64,000 nt of DNA from Gammaproteobacteria bacterium (GTDB taxonomy: Bacteria; Pseudomonadota; Gammaproteobacteria; Thiohalobacterales; Thiohalobacteraceae): the NCBI GenBank assembly GCA_018819175.1, contig JAHJQQ010000041.1:1-64000 (forward strand), written 5' to 3'. Below are positions 9,678 through 19,066 of this stretch, piece by piece. The translations under genes were made by a program, and so were the position numbers. Positions within the stretch are counted from its first letter, which is position 1. Every line of letters starts with the position of its first letter. The notes beneath the pieces are model-generated. The model ran no database searches. It was given only the letters and a program-made list of their open reading frames with translations, and was not told the DNA's origin.

Positions 9678-10349
9678 TCATGGTTTGCCCAATGCACTAA
9701 TTGCAAACACCTCACTCTCTTTGGCCGAAAGCAGCACACCATAATAGACCGCATACTTCAGCTTTACTTCCTGCACTTTATGCAGCGCGATCAACCAAGA
9801 GTGCTTATGCCAAGTACCGGCCGCGTCTAACGCATAACCAACAGCAATGCTGTAGAGGGCGGGGCTTAGTCGCCAGAGTCTGGCCACACTGCGTTCCGTG
9901 ACCATCTCCGGACCTGAAATAAGATTAACCTCCAGACTGTTCCACGTCTGGCCGCGGTCCAGCAGCAGATCGTTGTAGGGGTACAGATCATCGATTGCCG
10001 CCTCCTTACCTGCCATGGAGAGCAAACGTTTACGCAATTCTAGAAATTTATTCTTCGATTTAAGACGAGCCTCCACCTGCTTTCGCAGCGCCTCGCGCTG
10101 CTGCTTATCGATCGGCTCAAAATTAGAGGCTGCGGAATTGTCAGAAATGGATTCTTTGGCCTTGGCAGAGGATTCTGGAGTGTCGATCTGTTCAGCCGCC
10201 TCCCGTGTTGGCATTGATCGTTGTGTCGAAACGGACTCACTTGAGTGTTTTTTCCCTCTGGCACCTCGCACCTTCTCCTCAATACGCTTGCGCTGCTCAT
10301 CACTCAGCCGCGTTGAGGATTTACTCTCTTTCCCCGTGTCTTCTGCCAT
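9678..10349 (-). CDS. Hypothetical protein with charged N-terminal half
   Basis: A 223-residue protein I do not recognise. Residues 1-90 are Lys/Glu/Ser-rich, low in hydrophobics and probably disordered or coiled coil. Residues 95-223 look folded, with SRLWRLSPALY-type aromatic residues and no membrane segment or signal peptide. Codon use looks like that of its neighbours. It lies 57 bases downstream of the methylthioinosine phosphorylase gene on the same strand, so it may be the last gene of that operon. Confidence 0.6.
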   Translation of the reverse strand: MAEDTGKESKSSTRLSDEQRKRIEEKVRGARGKKHSSESVSTQRSMPTREAAEQIDTPESSAKAKESISDNSAASNFEPIDKQQREALRKQVEARLKSKNKFLELRKRLLSMAGKEAAIDDLYPYNDLLLDRGQTWNSLEVNLISGPEMVTERSVARLWRLSPALYSIAVGYALDAAGTWHKHSWLIALHKVQEVKLKYAVYYGVLLSAKESEVFAISALGKP

Positions 10350-10406
10350 TACTCGTCCCTGGTGGGATAATTACGGCTGCACGCCATATGTCCTTGCATA
10401 CGCCGA

Positions 10407-11150
10407 TCAATCAATCATTGGAATAACCTGCTCCAGCAGACCACGCACCCGATCCATTCCAACCTTCAAATTACGTTCGATCTCATCCATGCTGATTTCG
10501 CCTTCCCCACGCCCTGCCCCCCAATTGGCGCAGACGGCACAGGCCGCGTAGCAAAGTTCCAGTTCGCGCGCGAGTGCGGCCTCCGGCATACCGGTCATAC
10601 CGACAATGTCGCAGCCATCACGTTCCATACGCGTGATTTCGGCTGCCGTCTCCAAACGTGGGCCTTGCGTTGCACCGTAAGTAGCGCCATTGATGACATC
10701 GATGCCCGCGGCCTTGCCGGCGGCAATCAGAACCTCACGCAAATCCGCGCAATAGGGCTCCGTGAAGTCGATGTGAGTCACATGACTGAGATCACCCTGA
10801 AAGAAAGTGTGCTGACGCGACCAAGTGTAGTCGATAATCTGATCCGGAATCACCAGGGCCGTTGGCTTCATGGCCGAGGTAACCCCACCCACGGCAGCCA
10901 CGGCAATCACCTTGGTGATACCGATATGCTGCAAGGCCCAGAGATTGGCGCGATAGTTGACCTCGTGTGGCGGGATGGTGTGCGCGGTACCGTGGCGCGG
11001 CAGAAACACCACTTGTTTACCGCACAGCAATCCATGCACCAGAGGGCCGGACGGCTCGCCGTAGGGCGTGTGCATGACTTCACGCCGTTCGATTTGCAGA
11101 TTCTTAAGGCTGGTCAGCCCGGTGCCACCGATAATCGCCAATTCGGCCAT
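10407..11150 (-). CDS. S-methyl-5'-thioinosine phosphorylase
   Basis: A purine nucleoside phosphorylase family 2 enzyme of 247 residues. The N-terminal IIGGTGL phosphate-binding turn, PRHGTAHTIPPHEVNYRAN, and GATQGPRLETAAEI with NWGAG near the C-terminus are all present. Length and motifs match the short MTA/MTI phosphorylases; the nearby nagZ also matches the Pseudomonas arrangement, where this gene encodes methylthioinosine phosphorylase. The reaction would give hypoxanthine plus 5-methylthioribose-1-phosphate. The adjacent hypoxanthine phosphoribosyltransferase would recycle that hypoxanthine, which supports methylthioinosine over methylthioadenosine as substrate. That preference is inference. 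Confidence 0.85.
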   Translation of the reverse strand: MAELAIIGGTGLTSLKNLQIERREVMHTPYGEPSGPLVHGLLCGKQVVFLPRHGTAHTIPPHEVNYRANLWALQHIGITKVIAVAAVGGVTSAMKPTALVIPDQIIDYTWSRQHTFFQGDLSHVTHIDFTEPYCADLREVLIAAGKAAGIDVINGATYGATQGPRLETAAEITRMERDGCDIVGMTGMPEAALARELELCYAACAVCANWGAGRGEGEISMDEIERNLKVGMDRVRGLLEQVIPMID

Positions 11151-11185
11151 AGTGAATCGTTCTCCGAAAATTCAGAATGAATGGA

Positions 11186-11740
11186 TCAGTCTTCCCGCAC
11201 GGCATAGATGCCGGGGAGGTTGCGGTGATAACCGTGGTAATCCATGCCGCAGCCGAACACATAACGGTCTTCCACTTCAATGCCGACGAAATCCGCACTC
11301 ACACCTGCTGTGCGTCGATCATGTATCTTCTCGACCAGCACAGCGCTGTAGACAGCAGCGGCACCCTGCTCATTGAGGTAGGCCAATATCGCCGCCAGCG
11401 TCAGTCCCTCATCGAGGATGTCATCAACCACCAACAGGGTGCGTCCTGCCAGGGGCAACGAGGGACGCACGGTCCAGTGCAACTCACCGCCACTGGTCGC
11501 GCCGCGATAACGCGACGCATGCAGATAATCAATTTGCAGTGGAAAGTTCATACGCGTCAGCAGATGCCCCATCGGTATCAAGCCACCGGTCATCACACAG
11601 ATGACAATGGGGTCAAGTTCGGCCAGTTCGAGGCAAATTGCTGCGGCCATGCGATCCAGGGCATGATTGACCTGTTCTTGGTTGTATAACTCTTTCGCTT
11701 GCGCGTAGACCGCTTGGGCCTGCTCGGCTGTGATCGACAT
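11186..11740 (-). CDS. hpt: Hypoxanthine-guanine phosphoribosyltransferase
   Basis: 184 residues of the type I phosphoribosyltransferase fold. The PRPP-binding motif is LLVVDDILDEGLT (about residues 101-113), preceded by VMTGGLIPMGHLL, whose Gly-Gly pair makes the pyrophosphate loop. It converts hypoxanthine or guanine plus PRPP to IMP or GMP. It lies seven bases after the DsrE-family gene and 35 bases before the nucleoside phosphorylase gene, so the pair forms a salvage unit. Confidence 0.9.
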   Translation of the reverse strand: MSITAEQAQAVYAQAKELYNQEQVNHALDRMAAAICLELAELDPIVICVMTGGLIPMGHLLTRMNFPLQIDYLHASRYRGATSGGELHWTVRPSLPLAGRTLLVVDDILDEGLTLAAILAYLNEQGAAAVYSAVLVEKIHDRRTAGVSADFVGIEVEDRYVFGCGMDYHGYHRNLPGIYAVRED

Positions 11741-11747
11741 GCCTGCC

Positions 11748-12113
11748 TCAGTAAGTGAAGGTAACGGTATCGTCGTTCATGGCCTCGCTGATCACGTAGG
11801 CTTCACCGACAATTTCGAATATTTCCGGGATCAGGTCATCGCCCCATTGTTCCAATACCGGCGTGCTGACTTTGATAATCACACCTGCCTCGTGCGCATC
11901 TTTGATGAAATCATAAATGCTTTTGCCGCCTTCCTGGACAAACAGTTTTTCAGCCAGGCTCGGTTTGGCCAGCACTGCACAACGACCAGTCAATACAATT
12001 TCGACTTCGTATTCCATGGCCGCGGCAACCGTGGCCTGGTAGATAGGCACGCCCAGTTCTGATCCATTGTTCGGATCGGCATTGGCCATGATGATGAGTA
12101 ATTTATCTGCCAT
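11748..12113 (-). CDS. Small DsrE-family protein
   Basis: 121 residues beginning KLLIIMANADP, typical of the DsrE/DsrF flavodoxin-like sulfur-relay fold. A single cysteine in GRCAVL is the only candidate for sulfur carriage. It is upstream of hpt by seven bases, so co-transcription is near certain. Relatives occur widely in sulfur oxidisers, but many are uncharacterised. No substrate can be given. Confidence 0.75.
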   Translation of the reverse strand: MADKLLIIMANADPNNGSELGVPIYQATVAAAMEYEVEIVLTGRCAVLAKPSLAEKLFVQEGGKSIYDFIKDAHEAGVIIKVSTPVLEQWGDDLIPEIFEIVGEAYVISEAMNDDTVTFTY

Positions 12114-12177
12114 AGATGACGTAGATCGGATTCAGGCCACTTGGCGCATCCGACATATACCCTCGAAAGGCGACCAC

Positions 12178-13101
12178 TTAACGGAGTTGCTCTTCAATAC
12201 TAGCAGCAGCGGCAGCAGCGCAACGATAACCTTCATCTATGGCCTCTGCCGCACGATGAAATTCCAGGAGACGGATATGCCCAAGCTTTGGCGCAAACAG
12301 CACATCAGGGGGATCTCCCGCCATGCGCGCTCGCGTGATGCGAACCTGCATAATGTAAACGCTTTGCGCAATCACGTCGACCATGGACGGTAGCGAATCA
12401 CCGTTCCGGGTTAGATCATTGACCCATTTTTGAGTGCGATTCATGAGCCCATCACCCAAGTTCGCTAGCCAGGGAATTTCCTGCATACGACTGAAGGCCT
12501 TATCCAGACGATTGGACTCGATGCCCTGCAAATCCGCCGCGCGGCGACTCAACAGATCGGCATTCAGATCGACCGCGATCACGCGCTCGGCACCCAGAGC
12601 ACGACACAGCGACACAGGCACCGGATTCACCAGGCCACCATCAACCAGCCACTGATCATGATGTTTGACCGGTGTAAACAGGCCAGGTAGGGCGACAGAG
12701 GCGCGTATGGCGCGATACATCGATCCTTCTCGGAACCAGACTTCCTGTCCCGACGATAATTCCGTGGCGACCACACCGAACGGTCGCGGCAGTTCAGTAA
12801 TGTCACAATCGGGAAATTGGGTTTCGAAAAACTGGAACAGCCGCTTACCGTGAATGAGTCCACCGTTGAAGCTGACATCCAGATAGGAAACCACATCCTG
12901 CCAATCGAGTGTACGCGCCCAGGCATCCATATCATCGAGCCCATCGGCCGCTGCCGCCGCGCCGACCAGCGCGCCGATAGAGGTGCCGCAGATCACATCC
13001 GGATACAGACCCTGCTCACGTAGCCAGCGTAAAATACCGATATGAGCCCAGCCACGCGCCGCGCCACCGCCTAGGGCTATACCGATGCGTGGTCGTGTCA
13101 T
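12178..13101 (-). CDS. Patatin-like phospholipase, RssA type
   Basis: A 307-residue cytoplasmic-looking patatin. The oxyanion hole GGGAARGWAHIG is at residues 11-22, the nucleophile Ser in GTSIGALVG near residue 41, and the catalytic Asp in DGGLVNP. These three elements define the Ser-Asp dyad hydrolases that deacylate lipids. Length fits the RssA/YchK group (about 300 residues). No signal peptide is present. It sits 50 bases after nagZ. Confidence 0.88.
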   Translation of the reverse strand: MTRPRIGIALGGGAARGWAHIGILRWLREQGLYPDVICGTSIGALVGAAAAADGLDDMDAWARTLDWQDVVSYLDVSFNGGLIHGKRLFQFFETQFPDCDITELPRPFGVVATELSSGQEVWFREGSMYRAIRASVALPGLFTPVKHHDQWLVDGGLVNPVPVSLCRALGAERVIAVDLNADLLSRRAADLQGIESNRLDKAFSRMQEIPWLANLGDGLMNRTQKWVNDLTRNGDSLPSMVDVIAQSVYIMQVRITRARMAGDPPDVLFAPKLGHIRLLEFHRAAEAIDEGYRCAAAAAASIEEQLR

Positions 13102-13151
13102 GCGTCAGTTGGCTCGGTCGATGACTGTGCAGATCTATCCACCATCCATCC

Positions 13152-14198
13152 TTACATATCCATATCCAACAACGGAGCTTCATCATAACTGTTGACGGCC
13201 GACACGGCGCGCTGCCACGACTCTGAGGCATGCAGACTTGACCAATCCTGACCCTGACGACCATGCAGGCGCGCGAGCCGAGCAAGTCCGGCGGGTTCCG
13301 CATAACCCGTCAAACTGTCGAGCACCTGATCCGCCGCATCACTACGGTTACATACCAGAATCATGTCGCAACCGGCACGCAACGCGGCCGCGGCGCGGGC
13401 GGGATAATCTCCGGCGCAATCCGCTGCCGCCATACTCAGATCGTCGCTGAATATCACGCCTTGAAAACCCAATTCACCGCGCAACTGTACGCGCTGCCAA
13501 TACGCCGAGAAACCTGCCGGGTGGGTATCCGCAGCGCTGTACACCACATGCGCAACCATTATTCCTGCCAGGCCCTGATGAATCATGCGCACGAACGGCA
13601 GCATATCTTCCATTTGGATATCCACCAGATCGCGTGTATCCGTTGGCAAGGCCAGGTGTGAATCCAGCGTCACGCCACCGTGCCCGGGGAAATGCTTGCC
13701 GACTGCCTGCATACCCGCTGCCAGCATGCCTTTTTGATAGGCATGCGCGAGCCCGGCGACAACCTCGGGATTGCGATGAAAGGCGCGATCACCGATCACC
13801 GGGCAGATCTCCCGATTCAAATCCAGAACCGGCGCAAAACTGAGATCAACACCGACGGCACGCAGTTCCGCCGCCATCAACCAACCGGTGGTCGTCGCCA
13901 GACTGAGCGCACGCTGCGGATCGCGATCATAGACGCGACCCAATTCGCCAACCGGCGGCAGTCGCGTAAAACCGTCGCGGAAACGCTGCACGCGACCACC
14001 CTCCTGATCCACGGCAATCAACAGGCGCGGTTCGCGCAAGGCATGCAGCTCAGTTACCAGTGCGGTGAGCTGTTGCGGGGATTCGTAATTGCGCGAGAAC
14101 AGAATGACACCACCCACTTGCGGATGACGCAGACGACGGCGATCCTCATCGCTGAGCGCCGTACCGGCGATGTCGGTCATGACATGCCCTAATGACAT
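13152..14198 (-). CDS. nagZ: Beta-N-acetylhexosaminidase NagZ
   Basis: Cytoplasmic glycoside hydrolase family 3 enzyme of 348 residues that removes GlcNAc from anhydromuropeptides during peptidoglycan recycling. The family loop KHFPGHGGV with its catalytic Asp-His region is near residue 175, and the nucleophile Asp lies in FSDDLSMAA near residue 250. The chain is complete and of normal length (E. coli 341). Peptide-type ABC permeases lie directly upstream, a suggestive partner for muropeptide uptake. Confidence 0.95.
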   Translation of the reverse strand: MSLGHVMTDIAGTALSDEDRRRLRHPQVGGVILFSRNYESPQQLTALVTELHALREPRLLIAVDQEGGRVQRFRDGFTRLPPVGELGRVYDRDPQRALSLATTTGWLMAAELRAVGVDLSFAPVLDLNREICPVIGDRAFHRNPEVVAGLAHAYQKGMLAAGMQAVGKHFPGHGGVTLDSHLALPTDTRDLVDIQMEDMLPFVRMIHQGLAGIMVAHVVYSAADTHPAGFSAYWQRVQLRGELGFQGVIFSDDLSMAAADCAGDYPARAAAALRAGCDMILVCNRSDAADQVLDSLTGYAEPAGLARLARLHGRQGQDWSSLHASESWQRAVSAVNSYDEAPLLDMDM

Positions 14199-14255
14199 TC
14201 AAACTTCCTTTGCATGTACGAGGTGATAGGCAGAGTGTGCATACAATGGCCGCGG

Positions 14256-15059
14256 TTAAGGCTGATTCGCGATACTTTTCACATCCAGGCGGTCACGCAA
14301 GCGATCACCCAGAAGATTGACTGCGAGCACCACCACGACCATGGCCAGGCCGGGCACTATGACCATGTGCGGCGCGACCAGCAGATAGCGCGTGCCGTCA
14401 CGAACCATACTGCCCCAGGAGGCTTCCGGAGGCTGGACACCCAGCCCCAGGAACGACAGGCCGGCTTCAGCAATCACCACCGAGGCGACACCGAAGGTTG
14501 CCTCGACAATCAGTGGCGCGCTGATCAACGGCAATAAATGCGCACGCACCACGCGCGCGCGCGGCACGCCCAATGCAACGGCAGCCAATACGTGATCGCG
14601 GGTTTTCAACGATAACACCTGGGCACGCGCCAGGCGGGCATAACCTACCCAGCCGACGATGGTCAGGGCGATGACCACGTTTTCGATACCGGGACCGAGA
14701 ATACCGGCCAACGCAATCGCCAGCAGAATGCCGGGGAACGCCAGAAACAGATCGATAACATGCGTCAGCAGACGATCCCAGACACCCCCGACATAGGCAC
14801 TGAAACTGCCGATCAAAGTACCGAAGATCGACGATAGGCTGACAACCCAGAACGCCACCAGGAACGAGGTTGTCGCACCGGCGGCAAGCCGATCGAACAG
14901 CGGTCGACCCAGATCGTCATAGCCCAACCCACCCGAAGCCATAGGCGTCGCCAGTATGCGTTCCAGATGAATGCTGTTCGGATCGAGCGATAACCAGGGA
15001 GCGGCAATGCCGAATACGGCCCAGAGAGTCAGGATGAATACCGGAAACCAGAGTTGCAT
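14256..15059 (-). CDS. Peptide-type ABC transporter permease, DppC/OppC-like
   Basis: 267-residue inner-membrane permease with about six hydrophobic helices. The EAA-type motif for coupling to the ATPase is represented by AAVALGVPRARVVRAHLLP, and the family C-terminus LGDRLRDRLD is conserved. Its start lies two bases after the stop of the DppB-like partner. No ATPase gene is adjacent; a matching binding protein is at 19053-20549. Confidence 0.88.
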   Translation of the reverse strand: MQLWFPVFILTLWAVFGIAAPWLSLDPNSIHLERILATPMASGGLGYDDLGRPLFDRLAAGATTSFLVAFWVVSLSSIFGTLIGSFSAYVGGVWDRLLTHVIDLFLAFPGILLAIALAGILGPGIENVVIALTIVGWVGYARLARAQVLSLKTRDHVLAAVALGVPRARVVRAHLLPLISAPLIVEATFGVASVVIAEAGLSFLGLGVQPPEASWGSMVRDGTRYLLVAPHMVIVPGLAMVVVVLAVNLLGDRLRDRLDVKSIANQP

Positions 15060-15061
15060 AT

Positions 15062-15985
15062 TCAGGTCCCTACCCGAATACGTGGATCGATCAGCGCATA
15101 CAAAAGATCAGTGAAACTGTTGATCACCACATAGGTAAGCGCGATCAACAGTACGCACGCCTGGACGACCGGATAGTCGCGGGATTGAATGGCTTCAATG
15201 GTCAACAGTCCGATGCCTGGCCAGGAGAACACCGTTTCGGTAATCACCGCGCCGGCCAGCAGCGTGCCTAATTGCAACCCCAGGATCGTAATCACCGGCA
15301 GCAGGGCATTGGGCAGCGCATGTCGAATCAATACCTGTCGACGTGATAGCCCTTTGGCGTAGGCGGTACGGACGAAATTTTCGCCAAGCACCTCGAGGAC
15401 GCTACTGCGGATCATGCGGGCCAGGATGGCGGAGAGCGATGTCCCCAGTGTCAGGGCTGGGAGAATGACCGCGCCCGCCTCTTCGCGACCACTGACCGGA
15501 AACCATCCCAGCCACAGCGCGAAGACCAGAATCAACAACGGCCCCATCCAGAAATTGGGGATCGACACGCCCAACAGCGAAAAGGCCATCGCACCCTGGT
15601 CCCAGGCGGTATTGTGTCGCGCCGCGGCGATCAGACCCAACGGCAACGCCAAAACCAGTGTCACCAACAAGGCCGCCAGCGCCAGCTCTATCGTCGCGGG
15701 CAGTCGCTCCGCCAAGAGGGCTGTTATGGGCTGCTGGGAATGCAGTGATCGGCCCAGGTCAAAGTTTATCAAGCCTTTGATATAAATGATTAATTGATCG
15801 ATGACCGGCTTATCCAGCCCCAGCGAAACCCGTAACGCCTCGCGGTCAGCTGTCTGCGCGGACTCCCCCAACATGACATCGACGGGATCACCGGGAATGA
15901 GATGGATCAGCAGGAAAACCAGGACCACGACACCCAGCACCACCACAGCGGTACTGGTCAGACGCCGCAGAATGACTAACCACAT
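15062..15985 (-). CDS. Peptide-type ABC transporter permease, DppB/OppB-like
   Basis: From ATG 15985 the protein is 307 residues and begins MWLVILRRL, the usual DppB start; GGGAG sits seven bases upstream. The frame is open to 16048 but the extra residues (Gln/Arg-rich) do not look native. The first helix, the periplasmic DLGRSLHSQQPI region and the coupling motif RTAYAKGLSRRQVLIRHALPNAL are all visible. It is the promoter-proximal gene of the minus-strand run that continues through nagZ to mtnP-like and hpt. Confidence 0.88.
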   Translation of the reverse strand: MWLVILRRLTSTAVVVLGVVVLVFLLIHLIPGDPVDVMLGESAQTADREALRVSLGLDKPVIDQLIIYIKGLINFDLGRSLHSQQPITALLAERLPATIELALAALLVTLVLALPLGLIAAARHNTAWDQGAMAFSLLGVSIPNFWMGPLLILVFALWLGWFPVSGREEAGAVILPALTLGTSLSAILARMIRSSVLEVLGENFVRTAYAKGLSRRQVLIRHALPNALLPVITILGLQLGTLLAGAVITETVFSWPGIGLLTIEAIQSRDYPVVQACVLLIALTYVVINSFTDLLYALIDPRIRVGT

Positions 15986-16192
15986 AAACGTGCTCCCTTC
16001 CGCATCAGACTGCCTGCCCTGCTGCCTGCAAGCGGGCATTATACCCACTTAACCAGATGACTCTATTGCCCTGATCTAGTGTCAAGTGACATGGTACATT
16101 CAAGGATGATGCGCTATAAACGCTATAAGTACAGTATATGGTAAAAGTACGTACGGGTTGGCGAAAGCATCACCGACAGAGCGAGACCTACA

Positions 16193-16420
16193 ATGGGCCT
16201 GCAATGGATCCACAATGTTGGACGACTTGACCAGATTCTGCGTATCGGCATCGGCTTGGCACTGATGTGGGTCGGCTTCGTGGATGATGCCTTAATCACT
16301 GATCGACTCATCGCCACCCTTGTCGGCTTGTTCGGTCTTCTCAATCTCGTCGCCGCGCTCTTCAGGGTATGTCCGTTCTATACCCTGGCCGGCATAAATA
16401 CCAATAATCAAGACGACTGA
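16193..16420 (+). CDS. DUF2892 (YgaP-type) small membrane protein
   Basis: 75 residues with NVGRLDQILRIGIGLALM at the start, two hydrophobic helices and CPFYTLAGINT at the end. This is the pattern of the DUF2892 membrane domain, also found at the C-terminus of the rhodanese YgaP. Its function is unknown. Fourteen bases separate it from the following GGDEF-EAL gene, so they are probably co-transcribed. Confidence 0.8.
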   Translation: MGLQWIHNVGRLDQILRIGIGLALMWVGFVDDALITDRLIATLVGLFGLLNLVAALFRVCPFYTLAGINTNNQDD

Positions 16421-16434
16421 TAGTCAAATAACTC

Positions 16435-18366
16435 ATGCAGATAAGAACGCGACTGCTCGCGTCGTTTGTGGCGATCGCCTTGCTGGTACTGACCGTATTC
16501 GGCATTGTGGCCTATCGTATTGCTGAAGATGCGGCTGCGCGCCAGGAGACGCTGACCCTGCAGCGCGCATTGGAAAACATTGCCGGCTATCTTGCTCCGT
16601 ATCTGCAAGACAAACCCTATAGGTTCGACCCAAATTTCAGCCTCCGCCTGCCTTACCTGCAACAGGCAACATTGGTTGTCGTGCACACAGCCAACGGCAC
16701 GCTGGTAAATCTACCCGAAATTCAGCGCACTGATTTTCCCGACAGAGATAAACTCCTCGCCACCCTCGCCAACGATCCACTCCCGCGCTCGGGAAACATG
16801 GATATAGACAGCACACGCTACAACTGGGCTTCGGTGTTCATCCCGACGACCAATCTGCGATTGACCGTCGTCCATCCTGCTATCGCCGCCGAATTCGCCA
16901 TTATCAAAACCCTCGGTATGCGCTTGCTGGTGACCGGCGTGGTCGTCATCTGGATCGCCATCTGGGGCGCGCTGATTATCACAGCATTACTGACCAAGCA
17001 TCTGCGCAACCAGAATGCCCGGCTGATACACCAGTCGTTACACGACGAACTGACCGACCTGCCCAATCGCACGCTGCTCTATGATCGCGTCGAGCAGGCC
17101 TTGCACCGTGCCCATCGAGACGGCCACCCACTTACCTTGTTTCTCATGGATCTTGATCGCTTCAAAGAGGTGAATGACACCCTCGGGCATCATTTCGGCG
17201 ATTATGTGCTTCAGCAGGTCGGAAAACGCATATCCGCCGCACTCCGTGAGACGGACACCGTGGCCCGTCTTGGTGGCGATGAGTTTGCGGTACTGATTCC
17301 GGATGCCGATGCCGATGATGCACGCAACTGCGCCGATAAACTGCTGGCCGCCCTGGATATCGCCATTCCGGTGAATGGCATGTCGATCTCGATCAAAACC
17401 AGTATCGGTATCGCACTGTATCCCTTGCATGGCAATGACGCCGAGACGCTGCTGCAGCACGCCGATGTGGCCATGTATCAGGCCAAACGCAATAATCTCG
17501 GATATAGCCTGTATGCACAGGATCAGGATCCGCACAGTGTGCGCCGCCTGACCCTGATCGGTGAGCTGCGCGATGCGATCAGCAAAAACCAGCTGGTACT
17601 GCACTACCAGCCCAAAGTGCATTTACGTCAGCAGCGCACTGTGGGTGTCGAGGCGCTGGTACGCTGGCAACATCCGACACTGGGACTGATACAGCCCGAT
17701 GAATTCGTCCCTTTGACGGAACAGAACGGGCTGATCTCCAGCCTTACCGACTGGGTGTTGCAGGAATCCATCCAGCAATGCTGCGAGTGGCGTTCCCGCG
17801 GGATCAATCTGCGTATCGCCGTTAATCTTTCCGCGCACAGTCTGCACAATATGGCCTTGCCAGATCATATCGCCGCACGGCTGCATGCAGCGGGTATGCC
17901 GGCCTGCCATCTGGATATTGAACTGACTGAGAGCGCCATGATGTCCGATCTGGCGAATGCCATGGAGATTCTGGAACGCCTGTCGAGTATGGGTGTTCGT
18001 CTGGCGATTGACGATTTCGGTACCGGCATGTCTTCGCTCAGCTATCTCAAGCGTCTGCCCGTGAACGAACTGAAAATCGACAAATCCTTTGTGATCGATA
18101 TGGCTGAGGACGAGAATAATGCCGTAATTGTCCGATCGATCATCGATCTCAGTCACAACATCGGCCGCGAGGTGGTAGCCGAAGGCGTGCAGGACAGGGA
18201 CGCACTGCAGTTATTGGAGATGCTCGGTTGCGACATGGCGCAGGGCTATTTCATCAGCCGCCCGCTTAATGCCACCGAACTTGAACATTGGTTACAGACC
18301 AGCCCCTGGGGGTTGCGCAGCCACAACCCACGCCCGGAAATTGTCTCTATCAAGAAGCCCAATTAG
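16435..18366 (+). CDS. Membrane GGDEF-EAL cyclic-di-GMP protein with periplasmic sensor
   Basis: 643 residues. A transmembrane helix at about 8-28, a periplasmic region of about 125 residues and a second helix near 160-185 precede the catalytic domains. The GGDEF motif is intact near residue 280, with an inhibitory RxxD site (RETD) five residues before it. The EAL domain starts near 400 with EALVRW and keeps ELTES, IDDFGTG and KIDKSFV. Both synthesis and breakdown of c-di-GMP are therefore possible. The periplasmic domain is not one I can name. Confidence 0.92.
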   Translation: MQIRTRLLASFVAIALLVLTVFGIVAYRIAEDAAARQETLTLQRALENIAGYLAPYLQDKPYRFDPNFSLRLPYLQQATLVVVHTANGTLVNLPEIQRTDFPDRDKLLATLANDPLPRSGNMDIDSTRYNWASVFIPTTNLRLTVVHPAIAAEFAIIKTLGMRLLVTGVVVIWIAIWGALIITALLTKHLRNQNARLIHQSLHDELTDLPNRTLLYDRVEQALHRAHRDGHPLTLFLMDLDRFKEVNDTLGHHFGDYVLQQVGKRISAALRETDTVARLGGDEFAVLIPDADADDARNCADKLLAALDIAIPVNGMSISIKTSIGIALYPLHGNDAETLLQHADVAMYQAKRNNLGYSLYAQDQDPHSVRRLTLIGELRDAISKNQLVLHYQPKVHLRQQRTVGVEALVRWQHPTLGLIQPDEFVPLTEQNGLISSLTDWVLQESIQQCCEWRSRGINLRIAVNLSAHSLHNMALPDHIAARLHAAGMPACHLDIELTESAMMSDLANAMEILERLSSMGVRLAIDDFGTGMSSLSYLKRLPVNELKIDKSFVIDMAEDENNAVIVRSIIDLSHNIGREVVAEGVQDRDALQLLEMLGCDMAQGYFISRPLNATELEHWLQTSPWGLRSHNPRPEIVSIKKPN

Positions 18367-18384
18367 GGGAACATTGTAATAATT

Positions 18385-18453
18385 CGTCATTCCGGCGAAT
18401 GCCGGAATCTAGCGCCTTGAATTACATGGATTCCGGCATTCGCCGGAATGACG
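18385..18453. repeat. ATTCCGGC-family double palindrome (REP/BIME-like)
   Basis: A 69-base element. CGTCATTCCGGC at one end is matched in inverse by GCCGGAATGACG at the other, and each half contains its own small palindrome (TTCCGGCGAATGCCGGAA). It shares its central CTAGCGCCTTGAAT..CATGGATTCCGG with the copy at 31494-31562. It lies between a + and a - gene that converge and may end both transcripts. Confidence 0.85.
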
Positions 18454-18529
18454 GCTTAACACCAGAACATCCGCCCGCTATCGTCGCGATTCGCTACGCT
18501 CACCAGTACCTACGAGATAAACGTGATTC

Positions 18530-19066
18530 TTAACGAGGTTGAGTCGGCGTTTGCTTATCGAACGCGGCCTTCTGAATCCACACTCGCGTGCTCGCAGCCA
18601 CCCGATCAAACAGGTCAATGACATCCGCATTGCGCATGCGCACACAGCCATGCGAGCGCGGAATGCCCATCGGTTCGCTATCCGGGCATCCATGCAGATA
18701 GATATAACGGCGCATGCTGTCGACACGACCGTGCCGATTCAGACCGCGCTCCAAACCCCGCAGCCAGAGAATACGACTCAGAATCCAGTCGCGTTCCGGA
18801 TAGGCGGCGGCCAATTCTTGAGTATAGATTTCTCCGGTCGGTCGCCGGCTGACGAACACTGTGTCGGGCGCACAACCCGCGCCGATTTTGGCGCGGATTT
18901 CATGCCAGCCGCAGGGCGTACAACCACTACCGCTCTGTTCTCCTGGACCGTTGGTTGCGGTCGACACCCTATAGCTGTGCTCAATTCGACCTTCGCGCAA
19001 CAACTCAAGTCGTTGCGAGGCTAGACTGATGCGGATCAGGCTTGTTGCGGGATCAGGGTTCACCAT
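18530..19066 (-). CDS. L,D-transpeptidase (YkuD domain) without signal peptide
   Basis: 178 residues from ATG 19066, with the first 14 bases inside the end of the preceding binding-protein gene. The YkuD catalytic block IYLHGCPD...SHGCVRM, with its Cys nucleophile and His, is complete near residues 128-150. No hydrophobic signal is present in any of the possible starts, so the protein looks cytoplasmic, as in a subgroup of annotated family members. A role in peptidoglycan recycling rather than wall cross-linking is an inference from this and from the adjacent peptide-binding lipoprotein. Longer in-frame starts reach back to 19186. Confidence 0.82.
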   Translation of the reverse strand: MVNPDPATSLIRISLASQRLELLREGRIEHSYRVSTATNGPGEQSGSGCTPCGWHEIRAKIGAGCAPDTVFVSRRPTGEIYTQELAAAYPERDWILSRILWLRGLERGLNRHGRVDSMRRYIYLHGCPDSEPMGIPRSHGCVRMRNADVIDLFDRVAASTRVWIQKAAFDKQTPTQPR

